Origin: VFMC01 sp031400715
GTDB lineage: Bacteria; Actinomycetota; Acidimicrobiia; Acidimicrobiales; Ilumatobacteraceae
Reading direction: 5' to 3'
NCBI GenBank assembly: GCA_031400715.1
Contig: JANNQK010000271.1
Span: forward strand, 1-25,379
DNA: 25,379 nt
In this document: piece by piece, positions 1-7,932 of the stretch
Layout: every line of letters begins with the position of its first letter
Numbering within the stretch: the first letter of the stretch is position 1
Notes under the pieces: generated by a model
Told to the model about the DNA's origin: nothing
The model's database searches: none
The model's input: the letters and a program-made list of their open reading frames with translations, nothing else
Made by a program: the position numbers and the translations under genes

Positions 1-2
1 CG

Positions 3-218
3 GGCGACGAACGAACCGCCACCGTCTTGCTCGGCGAGGCGGCCAAGCTAGCTCACGACACCGGCAACGAAGACACCACCCGGCTTTTGAACAAGGTGGT
101 CGACGTCGTCGACGTCGAGGCGGGCACCGTTCGGCTGAAACAGCAGGTGGCCAAGAGCGACGAGATGGCCCTCGACACGCGCAGCACCAAGACCACCCGG
201 ATCCGTCGCGAGCCATGA
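3..218 (+). CDS. C-terminal fragment of a probable VWA-domain protein (5' truncated)
   Basis: The reading frame is open from the left edge and ends at TGA 216-218, so only about 71 C-terminal residues are visible. They read as a helical stretch (GEAAKLAHDTGNEDTTRLL) followed by a beta-rich end with an ADxxS-like segment and a basic tail containing DTRSTKTTRIRR. No catalytic or MIDAS motif is in view. The assignment rests on resemblance of this tail to C-termini of actinobacterial VWA-domain proteins and on the next gene, a zinc-ribbon/FHA protein, which commonly accompanies them. The stop overlaps the FHA start by four bases (ATGA, 215-218), so the two are probably translationally coupled. 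The family name is an inference; that this is a truncated real gene is well supported. Confidence 0.6.
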   Translation, partial: GDERTATVLLGEAAKLAHDTGNEDTTRLLNKVVDVVDVEAGTVRLKQQVAKSDEMALDTRSTKTTRIRREP

Positions 219-1051
219 GCGGCACGGCGTCGTCCACGTGCCCGAACGGCCACCAGTCGAGCGATCCCGAGTGGTGCGACACCTGCGGTGCTCCGATGGC
301 CGGGCCCAGTGCGGCTGCCGTCGCGGCTGCCGCGCCGGCATCGACCAGCGCCGCCGTACCGGCATCGTCGGCGGCGGCCACGACCACCCCGGTGCCGTGC
401 CCGCATTGCGGCGAGATCAACGCTGCCGACAACCTGTTCTGCGAGTCGTGCGGGTACGACTTCACCACCGGCCAGGCGCCCGAGCCTCAGGTGGGAGCGA
501 TCGCCGTCCCGGTCGCTGCTGTCCTTGACGGTGCTGCCCCTGACGGTGACACAAAGGACGGGTCGCACGCCGGGACCGGAGGCCCGAATGCCGAGGCGCC
601 GGATGTCGTGGCGAGCGGGTCGCCCGTCAGCGCGGGAACCACATCTCAGAACACGCCGGCGTGGATCATCGTCGTCGAAGTCGACCCGATGTGGCATGCG
701 ATCAAGGGCGAGCTCGCCGATCGCCCGTTGCCGCCGCCGTCCACCAGCACGGTGCCGTTGTTCCAACACACCTCGCTGATCGGCCGCACGAGTCAGTCGC
801 GTGGGCTGCGTCCCGAGGTCGCGCTCGATGTCGACACTGCCGTGTCGCGCCGGCATGCCCAGTTGCTGGTCGAAGGCGATCAACTGAGTGTGGTCGACCT
901 GTCGTCGACCAATGGCACCTACGTGCTCCATCCCGGTCAGGCACCCGACGCTGACACGACTCCTCTGGCGTCGGGTGTTTCCACAGCGCTCGCCGACGGC
1001 GACCAGATCTTCCTGGGAGCATGGTCGCGACTCACGGTCCGTCGCGCCTGA
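215..1051 (+). CDS. Double zinc-ribbon, FHA-domain protein
   Basis: The 278-residue protein starts at an ATG inside the ATGA overlap with the upstream gene. It has two N-terminal zinc ribbons: C9-x3-H13...C21-x2-C24 and C62-x2-C65...C76-x2-C79. A Pro/Ala/Thr-rich spacer separates them, and a low-complexity linker follows to about residue 145. The C-terminal FHA domain spans about 180-278 and keeps the expected motifs: GR (190-191), SRRH (211-214) and the phosphothreonine-contacting NG (233-234) within SSTNGTYV. FHA domains bind phosphothreonine, so the likely role is a signalling adaptor for Ser/Thr-kinase output, probably with the VWA partner. No signal peptide or membrane segment is seen. 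Partner and kinase cannot be named from this window. Confidence 0.9.
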   Translation: MSGTASSTCPNGHQSSDPEWCDTCGAPMAGPSAAAVAAAAPASTSAAVPASSAAATTTPVPCPHCGEINAADNLFCESCGYDFTTGQAPEPQVGAIAVPVAAVLDGAAPDGDTKDGSHAGTGGPNAEAPDVVASGSPVSAGTTSQNTPAWIIVVEVDPMWHAIKGELADRPLPPPSTSTVPLFQHTSLIGRTSQSRGLRPEVALDVDTAVSRRHAQLLVEGDQLSVVDLSSTNGTYVLHPGQAPDADTTPLASGVSTALADGDQIFLGAWSRLTVRRA

Positions 1052-1074
1052 CGGAGCACTCACCGGCGCCGAGA

Positions 1075-1112
1075 GCGTCTGGACCGAGGAGAGCGGCGGC
1101 TGAGTCAGACGC
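1075..1112. terminator. Weak hairpin between convergent genes
   Basis: A 7-bp inverted repeat GCGTCTG (1075-1081) / CAGACGC (1106-1112) with a 24-nt loop lies between the FHA gene and the convergent mycothione reductase gene, overlapping the latter's stop codon. There is no T-tract. Location suits a bidirectional terminator, but the stem is short enough to be chance. Confidence 0.25.
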
Positions 1113-2493
1113 CTTCGAAGTTGAGGAGCGCGTTTTCGACGACTTCCCCGAGCGCCGGATGGATGTAGTACTGACCTCTCGCCATCTCGTCGATGGTTCG
1201 CTCGTAGCGGATGCCTTGGATCAACTGCTGGATGAGACTCGACGCATGGGGTCCGATGATGTGTGCTCCCACGAGGCAACGGGTCGCACGGTCGGCGATC
1301 AGCTTGCAGAAGCTCGTGGTGTCCTCGAGCGCCCACCCATAGGCGACGTCGCTGTAGTTCTGCACGGCCACCATCACATCGATACCGGCATTGCGTGCCT
1401 CGTGCTCGGTCATCCCGACGCTGGCGATCTGGGGGTTGGTGAACACCGCATGAGGCACCGCGCGGTAGTCGTTGACGCGCAGGACATCGGGACCGACGAT
1501 GTTGTGTGCGACCGTCCGGGCCTCGTGGTTGGCCACGTGCTTGAGCTGGAAGGGTGAGCTGATGTCGCCGAGCGACCACACGCCGGGCACCGATGTCGCA
1601 CCCGTCTCGTCGACCACGATCCGGCCGTCGGGGTGCAGCGCCAGCCCTCCGGCGGCAGCATCGACGGTGTCGCTGTTGGGCACGCGCCCCGTGGCCACCA
1701 AGATGTGCGTGCCCTCGAGCACGCTGCCGTCGCGCAACGTGAGATGCACCATCTCGCCGTGGCGCTCGACCCTGTCGACCGAGGTGCCCAGCCGGAGGTC
1801 GAATCGCGTCGCGAACGCGGCCGTGATGGCCCGGCTGATGTCGTGGTCTTCGGCGCGGAGCAACTGCGGTCCGCGCTGCACGATCGTCACGCGTGAACCG
1901 AACGAGCCGAACACGTGGGCCAGCTCGCAGGCGACGAACCCGCCGCCGAGCACGATCAGGTGCTCGGGCACCGACTCGACCCGCATGATGTCGTCGCTGG
2001 TGAAGTAGCCGACCTCGGCCAGACCGGCGATGTCAGGCACCATCGGTCGTGCGCCCGCCGCGATCACGAATTGGCGTGCTTCGATGCGGCGGACACCGGT
2101 GGGCGTGGTGATCTCCATCTGCCGTTCGCCGACGAACCGGCCACGGCCCGCATGCACGGTGATGTTCGGGCACTCGTGTGTGCGGTAGTGCGCGCCGCCC
2201 TCGGCGATGGGGTCGATTCGACCGAACACCCGGTTGCGGATGTCGAGCCAACGAACGCCGTCGACGTGGGCGTCGACACCGAGCCTGGCCGAGTGCTCGA
2301 CGGTCTGGACGATGTCGGCGGCGTGCACGAACATCTTCGTCGGGATGCAGCCACGGTTCAGGCACGTGCCGCCGAACACCCATTCCTCCACCATCGCGAT
2401 CTTCCAGTGGTCGATCGCGGGCGAGACGATCGAGTTGCCGCTCCCGGCGCCGAGGATGATCAGGTCGTAGTGCTCGAAGGGCAGTGTCTCCAT
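1105..2493 (-). CDS. mtr: Mycothione reductase (NADPH-dependent mycothiol disulfide reductase)
   Basis: This cytosolic FAD enzyme reduces mycothiol disulfide with NADPH and maintains the actinobacterial thiol pool. The 462-residue protein from the ATG at 2493 begins METLPFEHYD and shows an N-terminal FAD Rossmann motif (GAGSGNS, about 16-22). The redox-active pair C44/C49 lies in GGTCLNRGCIPTK, a second dinucleotide motif in VLGGGFVACELAHVF, and the C-terminal dimerisation/active-site motif HPALGEVVENAL supplies the catalytic His. Length matches the family (about 460). An alternative GTG start at 2505 overlaps the stop of the upstream VOC gene as GTGA and would add four residues; neither start has a strong ribosome binding site. 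The gene is the second of a VOC-mtr pair. It is the best taxonomic marker here because mycothiol is made only by Actinobacteria. Confidence 0.95.
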   Translation of the reverse strand: METLPFEHYDLIILGAGSGNSIVSPAIDHWKIAMVEEWVFGGTCLNRGCIPTKMFVHAADIVQTVEHSARLGVDAHVDGVRWLDIRNRVFGRIDPIAEGGAHYRTHECPNITVHAGRGRFVGERQMEITTPTGVRRIEARQFVIAAGARPMVPDIAGLAEVGYFTSDDIMRVESVPEHLIVLGGGFVACELAHVFGSFGSRVTIVQRGPQLLRAEDHDISRAITAAFATRFDLRLGTSVDRVERHGEMVHLTLRDGSVLEGTHILVATGRVPNSDTVDAAAGGLALHPDGRIVVDETGATSVPGVWSLGDISSPFQLKHVANHEARTVAHNIVGPDVLRVNDYRAVPHAVFTNPQIASVGMTEHEARNAGIDVMVAVQNYSDVAYGWALEDTTSFCKLIADRATRCLVGAHIIGPHASSLIQQLIQGIRYERTIDEMARGQYYIHPALGEVVENALLNFEGV

Positions 2494-2501
2494 ACGGAGG
2501 G

Positions 2502-3182
2502 TCACGGTACCTGGACGGGAGGCACCGAGGTCACGGCGTTCCACATCGCTTCGTCCGGCGCGCCGATCATCGCCCGGTACACCGGCTCGGGATACACGAG
2601 GTGCGGTTTGGCGGGGTCGATGGCAGGTTGTGGCACGGCCTCGGACGGGCGCTCGAACGCTGCGGGCGACGTGAAGCGAGCGAGCTCGCCGCCCGAGATG
2701 TCGACCAGGGCTTGCACCTCGGGATCGATCCAGGCGCGCTCGTCGATCGCTCCACCGGTGGCCACTTCGAGCGCGAGACCCTCGGGGCCGGCGAAGTACA
2801 TGCTCTGACACATGCCGTGGTTCATCGGGCCGATCACGGGAACCCCGCGGCTGCGGATGCGGTCACGCATCGCGTACAGGTCGTCGAGCGTGTCGACGTT
2901 GAACGCCAGATGCTGCATCGTGCCGGCGGTGACCTGCCCGCCTGCGTTGCCCGCGTGGGTGACGCCGATGATCTGCTCGTCGGGGTTGTCGGGGTGCTGC
3001 TGGAAGGCGATGTAGCACGCCGGGCTGAGTTCGACGAACGCATGGAACGTGTTGGCGACTCCGTGCATCCAGTACAGCGCCTTCAGTTCACCTCCGAGCA
3101 CGTCGGTGAAGAACTCGATCTGGCCCTTCATGTCGCGCGTCGCGATGGCCAGGTGGTTGATGCCGTTCGGATGCAGTGCCAT
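2502..3182 (-). CDS. VOC (glyoxalase/dioxygenase superfamily) protein
   Basis: The 226-residue protein contains one paired-betaalphabetabetabeta VOC unit. Candidate metal ligands are H10 (NHLAIATRD), H91 (MQHLAFNVD) and E139 (LALEVATGG); E51 may be the fourth. About 80 C-terminal residues past the core are Pro-rich and not recognised. The fold family covers glyoxalases, extradiol dioxygenases and thiol-transferring resistance enzymes, so the reaction cannot be assigned. It is the first gene of a tight pair with mycothione reductase: their ends are 8 bases apart, or overlap by four if mtr uses its GTG. This hints at, but does not prove, a mycothiol-linked reaction. Its own promoter would lie in 3183-3254, shared with the terminator of the GH3 gene. 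Confidence 0.85.
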   Translation of the reverse strand: MALHPNGINHLAIATRDMKGQIEFFTDVLGGELKALYWMHGVANTFHAFVELSPACYIAFQQHPDNPDEQIIGVTHAGNAGGQVTAGTMQHLAFNVDTLDDLYAMRDRIRSRGVPVIGPMNHGMCQSMYFAGPEGLALEVATGGAIDERAWIDPEVQALVDISGGELARFTSPAAFERPSEAVPQPAIDPAKPHLVYPEPVYRAMIGAPDEAMWNAVTSVPPVQVP

Positions 3183-3220
3183 CGGATCAGCGTAAGCCGC
3201 GAGCGCGTGGCGCCGGTCAG

Positions 3221-3247
3221 TCGGCGGAGCTGTTCGCAGTTCGCCGA
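3221..3247 (-). terminator. Bulged hairpin after the GH3 gene
   Basis: On the + strand, TCGGC (3221-3225), a bulged G, and GAGCTG (3227-3232) pair with CAGTTC (3237-3242) and GCCGA (3243-3247) around a 4-nt loop. The stem is 11 bp with one wobble. In the direction of transcription it starts 7 nt after the GH3 stop codon. No U-tract follows. Position and stem strength make an intrinsic-like terminator likely. Confidence 0.55.
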
Positions 3248-3254
3248 ATGACGT

Positions 3255-5468
3255 TCAGCGGGCCGGGGTCACCGTCTCGTGGCGATGCAGGTCGGCGTGG
3301 ACCGCGTGAGGATCGCCGGCGTACTGGGCGGCGGTGATCCGGTAGGTGCCGCCCTCGGTGAGCCACGTGGAGCCGATGCGGACATCGAGCTGGCGCAGGT
3401 CGAGCGCTGCCGTCGCGATCAGGGCGGTGCGTGCCGGCACGTGCACCCGGGTGAAGCCGACGAGCCGTTCGGCCGGCCGTTCGTGGCGCGAATCGGGCAC
3501 CCCGGCATAGAACTGCACGACGGCGTCGGCATCGACATCGCCGGTGTTGGTCACCGTGATCTGAGCGCTCGCGCCATCGGCCTCCACTGCGAGCAACCCG
3601 AGCGTGAAGGTGGTGTACGACAGGCCGAATCCGAACGGGTAGGCAGCCTGATGGCCATCACGGGTGAGCTTCCAGTGGCCGTGCCACAGGTCGTACACCT
3701 CGGTCTCGGCGTCGGGGTCCCAGTGCGGCAGATGCGCTTCGTCGTTGGGAATGCTGAACGGAAGGTGACCGCTCGGCACCACGTTCCCGAGCAGCACATC
3801 GGCGAGCGCATGGCCGCCCTCCATGCCGGGGTACCAGAGCATCACGATCGCCGGCACGTCGTGCCGCCATCCCTCCATCACCGTCGCACTGCCGCTCATC
3901 ACGACGACGATCGTGTTCGGGTTCGTGGCCACGGTGCCGAGGATGAGCGCCTCGTCGTTGCTCGACAGCGCCAGATGGCGGCGATCGCCGCCGGGGGCGA
4001 ACCCGCTGTCGTCGAGCCCGGTGATCTGATCCGTGTCGGCGGCGGCCGGGAGCGGCTCCGCGTCGGCCGGGAGCGGCTCGGTGGCAGGCGCCGGTGCGAG
4101 CGCGGCGATGGCCACACGGTCGTCGTCGCTCATCGGCGGGAAGAGGGTGCCCATCAACCCAGCCGTTCCGGCCGCGTCGATGTACTCGCCCTCGTCGGCG
4201 TGGGTGAAGCCGACAACGACGATCGCGACGTCGGCATGCTCGGCGATCGAGGTGTCGCGATCGCTGTGCTCCACGATGCAGCTGGGCAGCGCGGCACGCA
4301 GTCCGATCAACGGTGTCACCACGTCGGTCACCACGACGTCGCTCGACCCTCGATCGCCGAGGTTCTTCGTCGCGGCCAGGCGGCCGATCACGGCCACGCG
4401 TCGGAGCGCCGTCGCGTCGAGGGGGAGGACACCGGTGTTGCGCAGGAGCACGATCGAACGCTCGGACGCCTCGCGGGCGAGCGCCCGATGTGCCGGACAT
4501 GCAGCGATCGCCGGGTCGACCGAGCGAGCGGTGACCGGGTGGAAGCGCAACAAGGTCGCCACGATCCGTTCGACCGCCGCGTCGACGTGCGATTCGGGCA
4601 GCCGTCCGTCGGCCACCGCGTCTGCCAGCACCATCGCCCGCTGCTGTCGGAACGGCATCTCCACGTCGAGGCCGGCGCTCACGCTGGCCACTGCGTCGCG
4701 CAGGCCGAAGATGAAGTCGCTCGTGACGAAGCCGTCGAAACCCCATTCACCGCGCAACACGTCGGTCAGCAGCTCGGAGTTCTCACCGCAGAACGAGCCG
4801 TTCACGCTGTTGTACGCGCTCATCACGCTGGCAACGCCGCCTTCGACGATGCGTCGGAAGTGGGGGAGGTACACCTCGTGCAGCGCTCGATCATCGGCCT
4901 GCACGTCCACCTTGAACCGGGCGTTCTCCATCGAGTTGAGCGCGAAGTGCTTGACGCATGCCATCACGTGCTGTTGGGCACCCGAGGCGAGCGCATGGCC
5001 CATCTCGCCGACGAGGTACGGCTCTTCTCCATACCCCTCCTGTGCGCGTCCCCAGCCTGGATGCCGGAGCAGGTTCACGCACACGCCGCCGTAGTAGGTG
5101 GCGCCCACCGTTCGCAGCTCCGCGCCGATCGCCTCGCCGATGCGACGTTCCAGATCGACGTCCCACGAGGCCGCCCGGGCCATGCTCACCGGGAAGCACG
5201 TCTTGGGACCGATCACACAGCCGCGTGGCCCGTCGCTGAAGTGCAGCCCGGGAATGCCCAGCCGCTCCACCACCGCAGCCGGGAACGTGTGGGCGTGATA
5301 GCCGCCCTGCATCATGTCGAACAGCCCGGGCCAGGCCTCCAGATCGCCGTCGAGGCACCACAGCTTCTCGTCGATCGTCATGTCGGCGACCAGGGCAGCC
5401 GCCTCGCCTGCGGCGTCGGTGGTGCCGACGGCGACTCGTTGGGCAGCCAGCTCGAACGGAGTGCTCAT
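3255..5468 (-). CDS. Glycoside hydrolase family 3 beta-glycosidase
   Basis: The 737-residue protein begins at ATG 5468, within an ATGA overlap with the amidase stop. The N-terminal GH3 TIM-barrel region includes LHFSDGPRG (75-83), CVKHFALNSMEN (171-182) and the nucleophile D251 in FDGFVTSDF. The alpha/beta sandwich domain carries GMEGGHALADVLLG and SGHLPFSIP, and a C-terminal fibronectin-III-like domain is typical of beta-glucosidases. No signal peptide is visible, so it probably acts in the cytoplasm on imported oligosaccharides or glycosides, releasing monosaccharide from the non-reducing end. An acidic Pro/Ala-rich insert (PAPATEPLPADAEPLPAAAD) lies in the second domain. Sugar specificity cannot be read. 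It is the second gene of an amidase-GH3 operon and is followed by a hairpin. Confidence 0.93.
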   Translation of the reverse strand: MSTPFELAAQRVAVGTTDAAGEAAALVADMTIDEKLWCLDGDLEAWPGLFDMMQGGYHAHTFPAAVVERLGIPGLHFSDGPRGCVIGPKTCFPVSMARAASWDVDLERRIGEAIGAELRTVGATYYGGVCVNLLRHPGWGRAQEGYGEEPYLVGEMGHALASGAQQHVMACVKHFALNSMENARFKVDVQADDRALHEVYLPHFRRIVEGGVASVMSAYNSVNGSFCGENSELLTDVLRGEWGFDGFVTSDFIFGLRDAVASVSAGLDVEMPFRQQRAMVLADAVADGRLPESHVDAAVERIVATLLRFHPVTARSVDPAIAACPAHRALAREASERSIVLLRNTGVLPLDATALRRVAVIGRLAATKNLGDRGSSDVVVTDVVTPLIGLRAALPSCIVEHSDRDTSIAEHADVAIVVVGFTHADEGEYIDAAGTAGLMGTLFPPMSDDDRVAIAALAPAPATEPLPADAEPLPAAADTDQITGLDDSGFAPGGDRRHLALSSNDEALILGTVATNPNTIVVVMSGSATVMEGWRHDVPAIVMLWYPGMEGGHALADVLLGNVVPSGHLPFSIPNDEAHLPHWDPDAETEVYDLWHGHWKLTRDGHQAAYPFGFGLSYTTFTLGLLAVEADGASAQITVTNTGDVDADAVVQFYAGVPDSRHERPAERLVGFTRVHVPARTALIATAALDLRQLDVRIGSTWLTEGGTYRITAAQYAGDPHAVHADLHRHETVTPAR

Positions 5469-6895
5469 GGCGCGAACGTACCGCCCTCGCCCGGAGCGTG
5501 CCGCTCCCACGGATGGGCCGCCTCGAATCGGGCCGCAGCGGCGAGCACGAGATCCTCACGGTGGCGCGGTCCGATCACCTGGAGGCCGATCGGCAAGCCC
5601 TCTGCGGTGATGCCTGCCGGCACGCTCATCGCGGGCAGGTTCACCAAGTTGGCCAGCATGCCGTGGATCACCGACATGCCTCCGTGCACCGCGTGCCCGG
5701 CGACGGTCGTGGGCATCGGTCCCTCCGCGGCGAACGCGGGCACACAGGTCATCGGTGTGAGCAGCAGGTCGACGCGATCGAAGACCTCGGCCATCTGGTG
5801 CACCAGTGCGCGGCGGTGCTCCTCGGTGCGGCCGATCTCGGGAGCGGTCACACGGGGCGCGCTTCGCCAACCCGGTGCGACGAGCGGGTCGAGTCGATCG
5901 GTGTGGTGCTGCCACAGATCGGGGTCGATCCCGACGAACATGTCGACCACCTCGAAGCGGACGTACGTGCCGATGTAGTCGCGCAGGTGCACCGCGGCGT
6001 CGATCAGGTGGGTACCCGCGGCGGTGGCGAAGCGCTGAGCGGCTCGTTCACAGATGGTGCGCACCTCCGGCTCGACGATCGCGAAGCCCAGGTCGAGCGA
6101 CCAGCCGATGCGCAACGTGGTGGTATCCCGCTGTCCGGCCGACGAGACGGCGTCGAGGTAGCTCAGGCCCGGTGCGGGAAGGCTCGTCCGGTCGAGCGGG
6201 TGGTGCCCGGCGGTCGCGTCGAGCAGCAACGCCGTATCGGCCACGGTGGTCGCGAGCGCGAAGTTCACGGCGTTCTGGGCCTGGTGGGTGACGCCGAAGG
6301 TGGGCACGCGGCCATACGAGGGCTTCAACCCCGGCACGCCCGTGAACCCAGCCGGCGTGCGGATGGATCCGCCGCCGTCGCTGGCCGTGCAGAACGGCAC
6401 GAGCCCTCCCGCGACCGAGGCGCTCGAGCCGCCGCTCGATCCTCCCGGTGTGCGCGCCGTGTTCCAAGGGTTGCGGGTCACCCCCAGAGCGGGACTGGCC
6501 GTGTACGCCCAGGCACCGAACTCGGGCGCCGCCGTCTTGCCGATGGGGATCGCTCCGGCGGCGCGCAACCGGGCGACGTGCAGGTCGTCGGTCTGCACCG
6601 GCGGTCGACCCTGGAACCATCGCGACCCGCGTGTGGTGGGCATGCCTGCGCAGTCCTCGAGGTCCTTCACGCCGAACGGCACGCCGGCCAGTGGGCCCAG
6701 TTCGTCGCTGCGCCCGTTCGCCACCGCAGCGTCCACCGCCGCGGCCGCAGCACGCGACGACTGGGGATCGAGGTGCACCCACGCGTTCAGGGCCGGGTTC
6801 GCACGATCGATGCGCGCCAAGCAGTCCTCGAGCAACTCGCGCGCCCCGAGGTCTCCCGCCCTGATCCGCCGAGCCGCCTCGATCACCGTGAACAT
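5465..6895 (-). CDS. Amidase signature family hydrolase
   Basis: The 476-residue protein has the Ser-cisSer-Lys triad of the amidase signature family: K77 in GVPFGVKD, S153 in the Gly/Ser loop TPGGSSGGSSAS, and nucleophile S177 in SDGGGSIRTPAGFTG. The 24-residue spacing between the two serines matches the family. The start chosen is ATG 6895 (MFTVIEAARRI), where homology to the family's N-terminus begins; an upstream GTG/ATG extension would run through the hairpin at 6923-6971. The enzyme hydrolyses a carboxamide to the acid and ammonia. It resembles the broad AtzF/GatA-like amidases, not GatA itself, as no gatC/gatB neighbour is seen. Its stop overlaps the GH3 start (ATGA), suggesting the two act on related substrates, perhaps amide-bearing glycosides (inference). 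Confidence 0.93.
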   Translation of the reverse strand: MFTVIEAARRIRAGDLGARELLEDCLARIDRANPALNAWVHLDPQSSRAAAAAVDAAVANGRSDELGPLAGVPFGVKDLEDCAGMPTTRGSRWFQGRPPVQTDDLHVARLRAAGAIPIGKTAAPEFGAWAYTASPALGVTRNPWNTARTPGGSSGGSSASVAGGLVPFCTASDGGGSIRTPAGFTGVPGLKPSYGRVPTFGVTHQAQNAVNFALATTVADTALLLDATAGHHPLDRTSLPAPGLSYLDAVSSAGQRDTTTLRIGWSLDLGFAIVEPEVRTICERAAQRFATAAGTHLIDAAVHLRDYIGTYVRFEVVDMFVGIDPDLWQHHTDRLDPLVAPGWRSAPRVTAPEIGRTEEHRRALVHQMAEVFDRVDLLLTPMTCVPAFAAEGPMPTTVAGHAVHGGMSVIHGMLANLVNLPAMSVPAGITAEGLPIGLQVIGPRHREDLVLAAAARFEAAHPWERHAPGEGGTFAP

Positions 6896-6922
6896 GCCGC
6901 GACCGTACCCCCACCACCAAGC

Positions 6923-6971
6923 CGGTCCGTGAGCGAAACCACGCGTCACCCGTCGTCCGGCTCACGGACCG
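6923..6971 (-). terminator. Perfect 12-bp inverted repeat between two operons
   Basis: CGGTCCGTGAGC (6923-6934) and GCTCACGGACCG (6960-6971) form a perfect 12-bp stem with a 25-nt loop. It starts 1 nt after the stop codon of the oxygenase gene (6973) and ends 27 nt before the amidase start (6895). It is best read as the terminator of the oxygenase operon. It could also be an operator or leader element for the amidase, since no U-tract follows. Confidence 0.55.
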
Positions 6972-6972
6972 T

Positions 6973-7932
6973 TCAGGCGGAGTCGGTGGCGCGCTGGAAC
7001 TTGCTCATCAGGTGGGGGCCGGCGACGACCGGGGGGTACCGGGGCGTGTCACCCGGGGCGACGCACGTCGCGATCACCTCGATGCGAGCGTCGACGTTGG
7101 CGTTGTGGAAAAAGGCCATGCTCTGGCGGCGCGACGGCCCGGCACCGGGCTCGGGTGTCACCACGCGGTGCAGGGTCGATCGCCACCGATCGTTCGTCCA
7201 TCGCTGCATCAGGTCGCCGAGGTTCACCACGAACGCGTCGGGCATGGCAGGCACCGCCGTCCACCGATTCGTGGATGGGTCGAGCACCTCCAACCCGCCT
7301 GGCGCGTCGTCTTGCCGCAGCACGGTGAGCGTGCCGTAGTCGGTGTGCGGACCGGCGCGCAGCTGGCCCGGCGCCGGCGCGCGCCCGGTGAGGTCGGGGT
7401 AGTCCAGCGCGCGCAGTGCCCCTGGCGCTCGATCGACGAACGGTTCGAAGAAGTCGGCCGACAGCGTCAGCGATGTGGAGATCAGCGACAGCAGTCGGCG
7501 CGCGAGAGCATCCATCGCATCGAAGTAGGCGCGCAGTGCGGGTTCGAGCGTGGGCAGGGCGGGCGGCCACGGTGTGTCTCCGAATGCCCACGCCGCAACC
7601 GGAACCTGCCGATCGAGCACAGCGTCGGGTCGCGGGCCGACGTTGAACGTCTGCTTCAGGTCGGCGAGTCCGGTGTCGGCGCCGAGCGAACGCTCGAGCG
7701 CCTCGAACTCGAACGGCAGGTATCCGTACGCGTCGGCAGCGGTGCGCTGCGCAGCCGCCATTCGATCGGGCAGCGGGAGGTCGAAGAATCGGCAGGCTTC
7801 ACTCCACGCACGGTCGATCACGTCGGGATCGACGCCGTGGCCGACGATCTGGAAGAAACCGACCGATTCGCCGGCGCGGGCGATCTCGTCCGCGGCTGCT
7901 GCCGAGCAGAGATCGACCGTGGGGACGGGCAT
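6973..7932 (-). CDS. Isopenicillin N synthase-like 2-oxoglutarate/Fe(II) oxygenase
   Basis: The 319-residue protein has the non-haem iron triad H196-x-D198 (AGPHTDYGTLT) and H255 (STLHRVV). The 2-oxoglutarate/substrate carboxylate motif R-x-S is at 269-271. The N-terminal DIOX_N segment contains VGFFQIVGHGVD (24-35). This places it in the IPNS-like family, which hydroxylates, desaturates or cyclises small molecules; no substrate can be inferred. Length is usual for the family. Its ATG overlaps the stop of the methyltransferase gene by one base (TGATG on the minus strand), so the two are probably co-transcribed. It transcribes away from the NRPS-PKS genes, with the methyltransferase in between, so a tailoring role in that pathway is not supported by context. 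Confidence 0.9.
   Translation of the reverse strand: MPVPTVDLCSAAAADEIARAGESVGFFQIVGHGVDPDVIDRAWSEACRFFDLPLPDRMAAAQRTAADAYGYLPFEFEALERSLGADTGLADLKQTFNVGPRPDAVLDRQVPVAAWAFGDTPWPPALPTLEPALRAYFDAMDALARRLLSLISTSLTLSADFFEPFVDRAPGALRALDYPDLTGRAPAPGQLRAGPHTDYGTLTVLRQDDAPGGLEVLDPSTNRWTAVPAMPDAFVVNLGDLMQRWTNDRWRSTLHRVVTPEPGAGPSRRQSMAFFHNANVDARIEVIATCVAPGDTPRYPPVVAGPHLMSKFQRATDSA

Noticed and set aside
3279..5978. Long + strand open frame of about 900 codons opposite the GH3 and amidase genes
   Set aside because: Both minus-strand genes have full families with catalytic residues; the opposite frame is a GC-rich shadow.
6973..7932. IPNS-like oxygenase as a tailoring enzyme of the NRPS-PKS pathway
   Set aside because: It is on the opposite strand, in an operon with an rRNA methyltransferase and beyond the divergent promoter; nothing in the sequence links it to the synthase.
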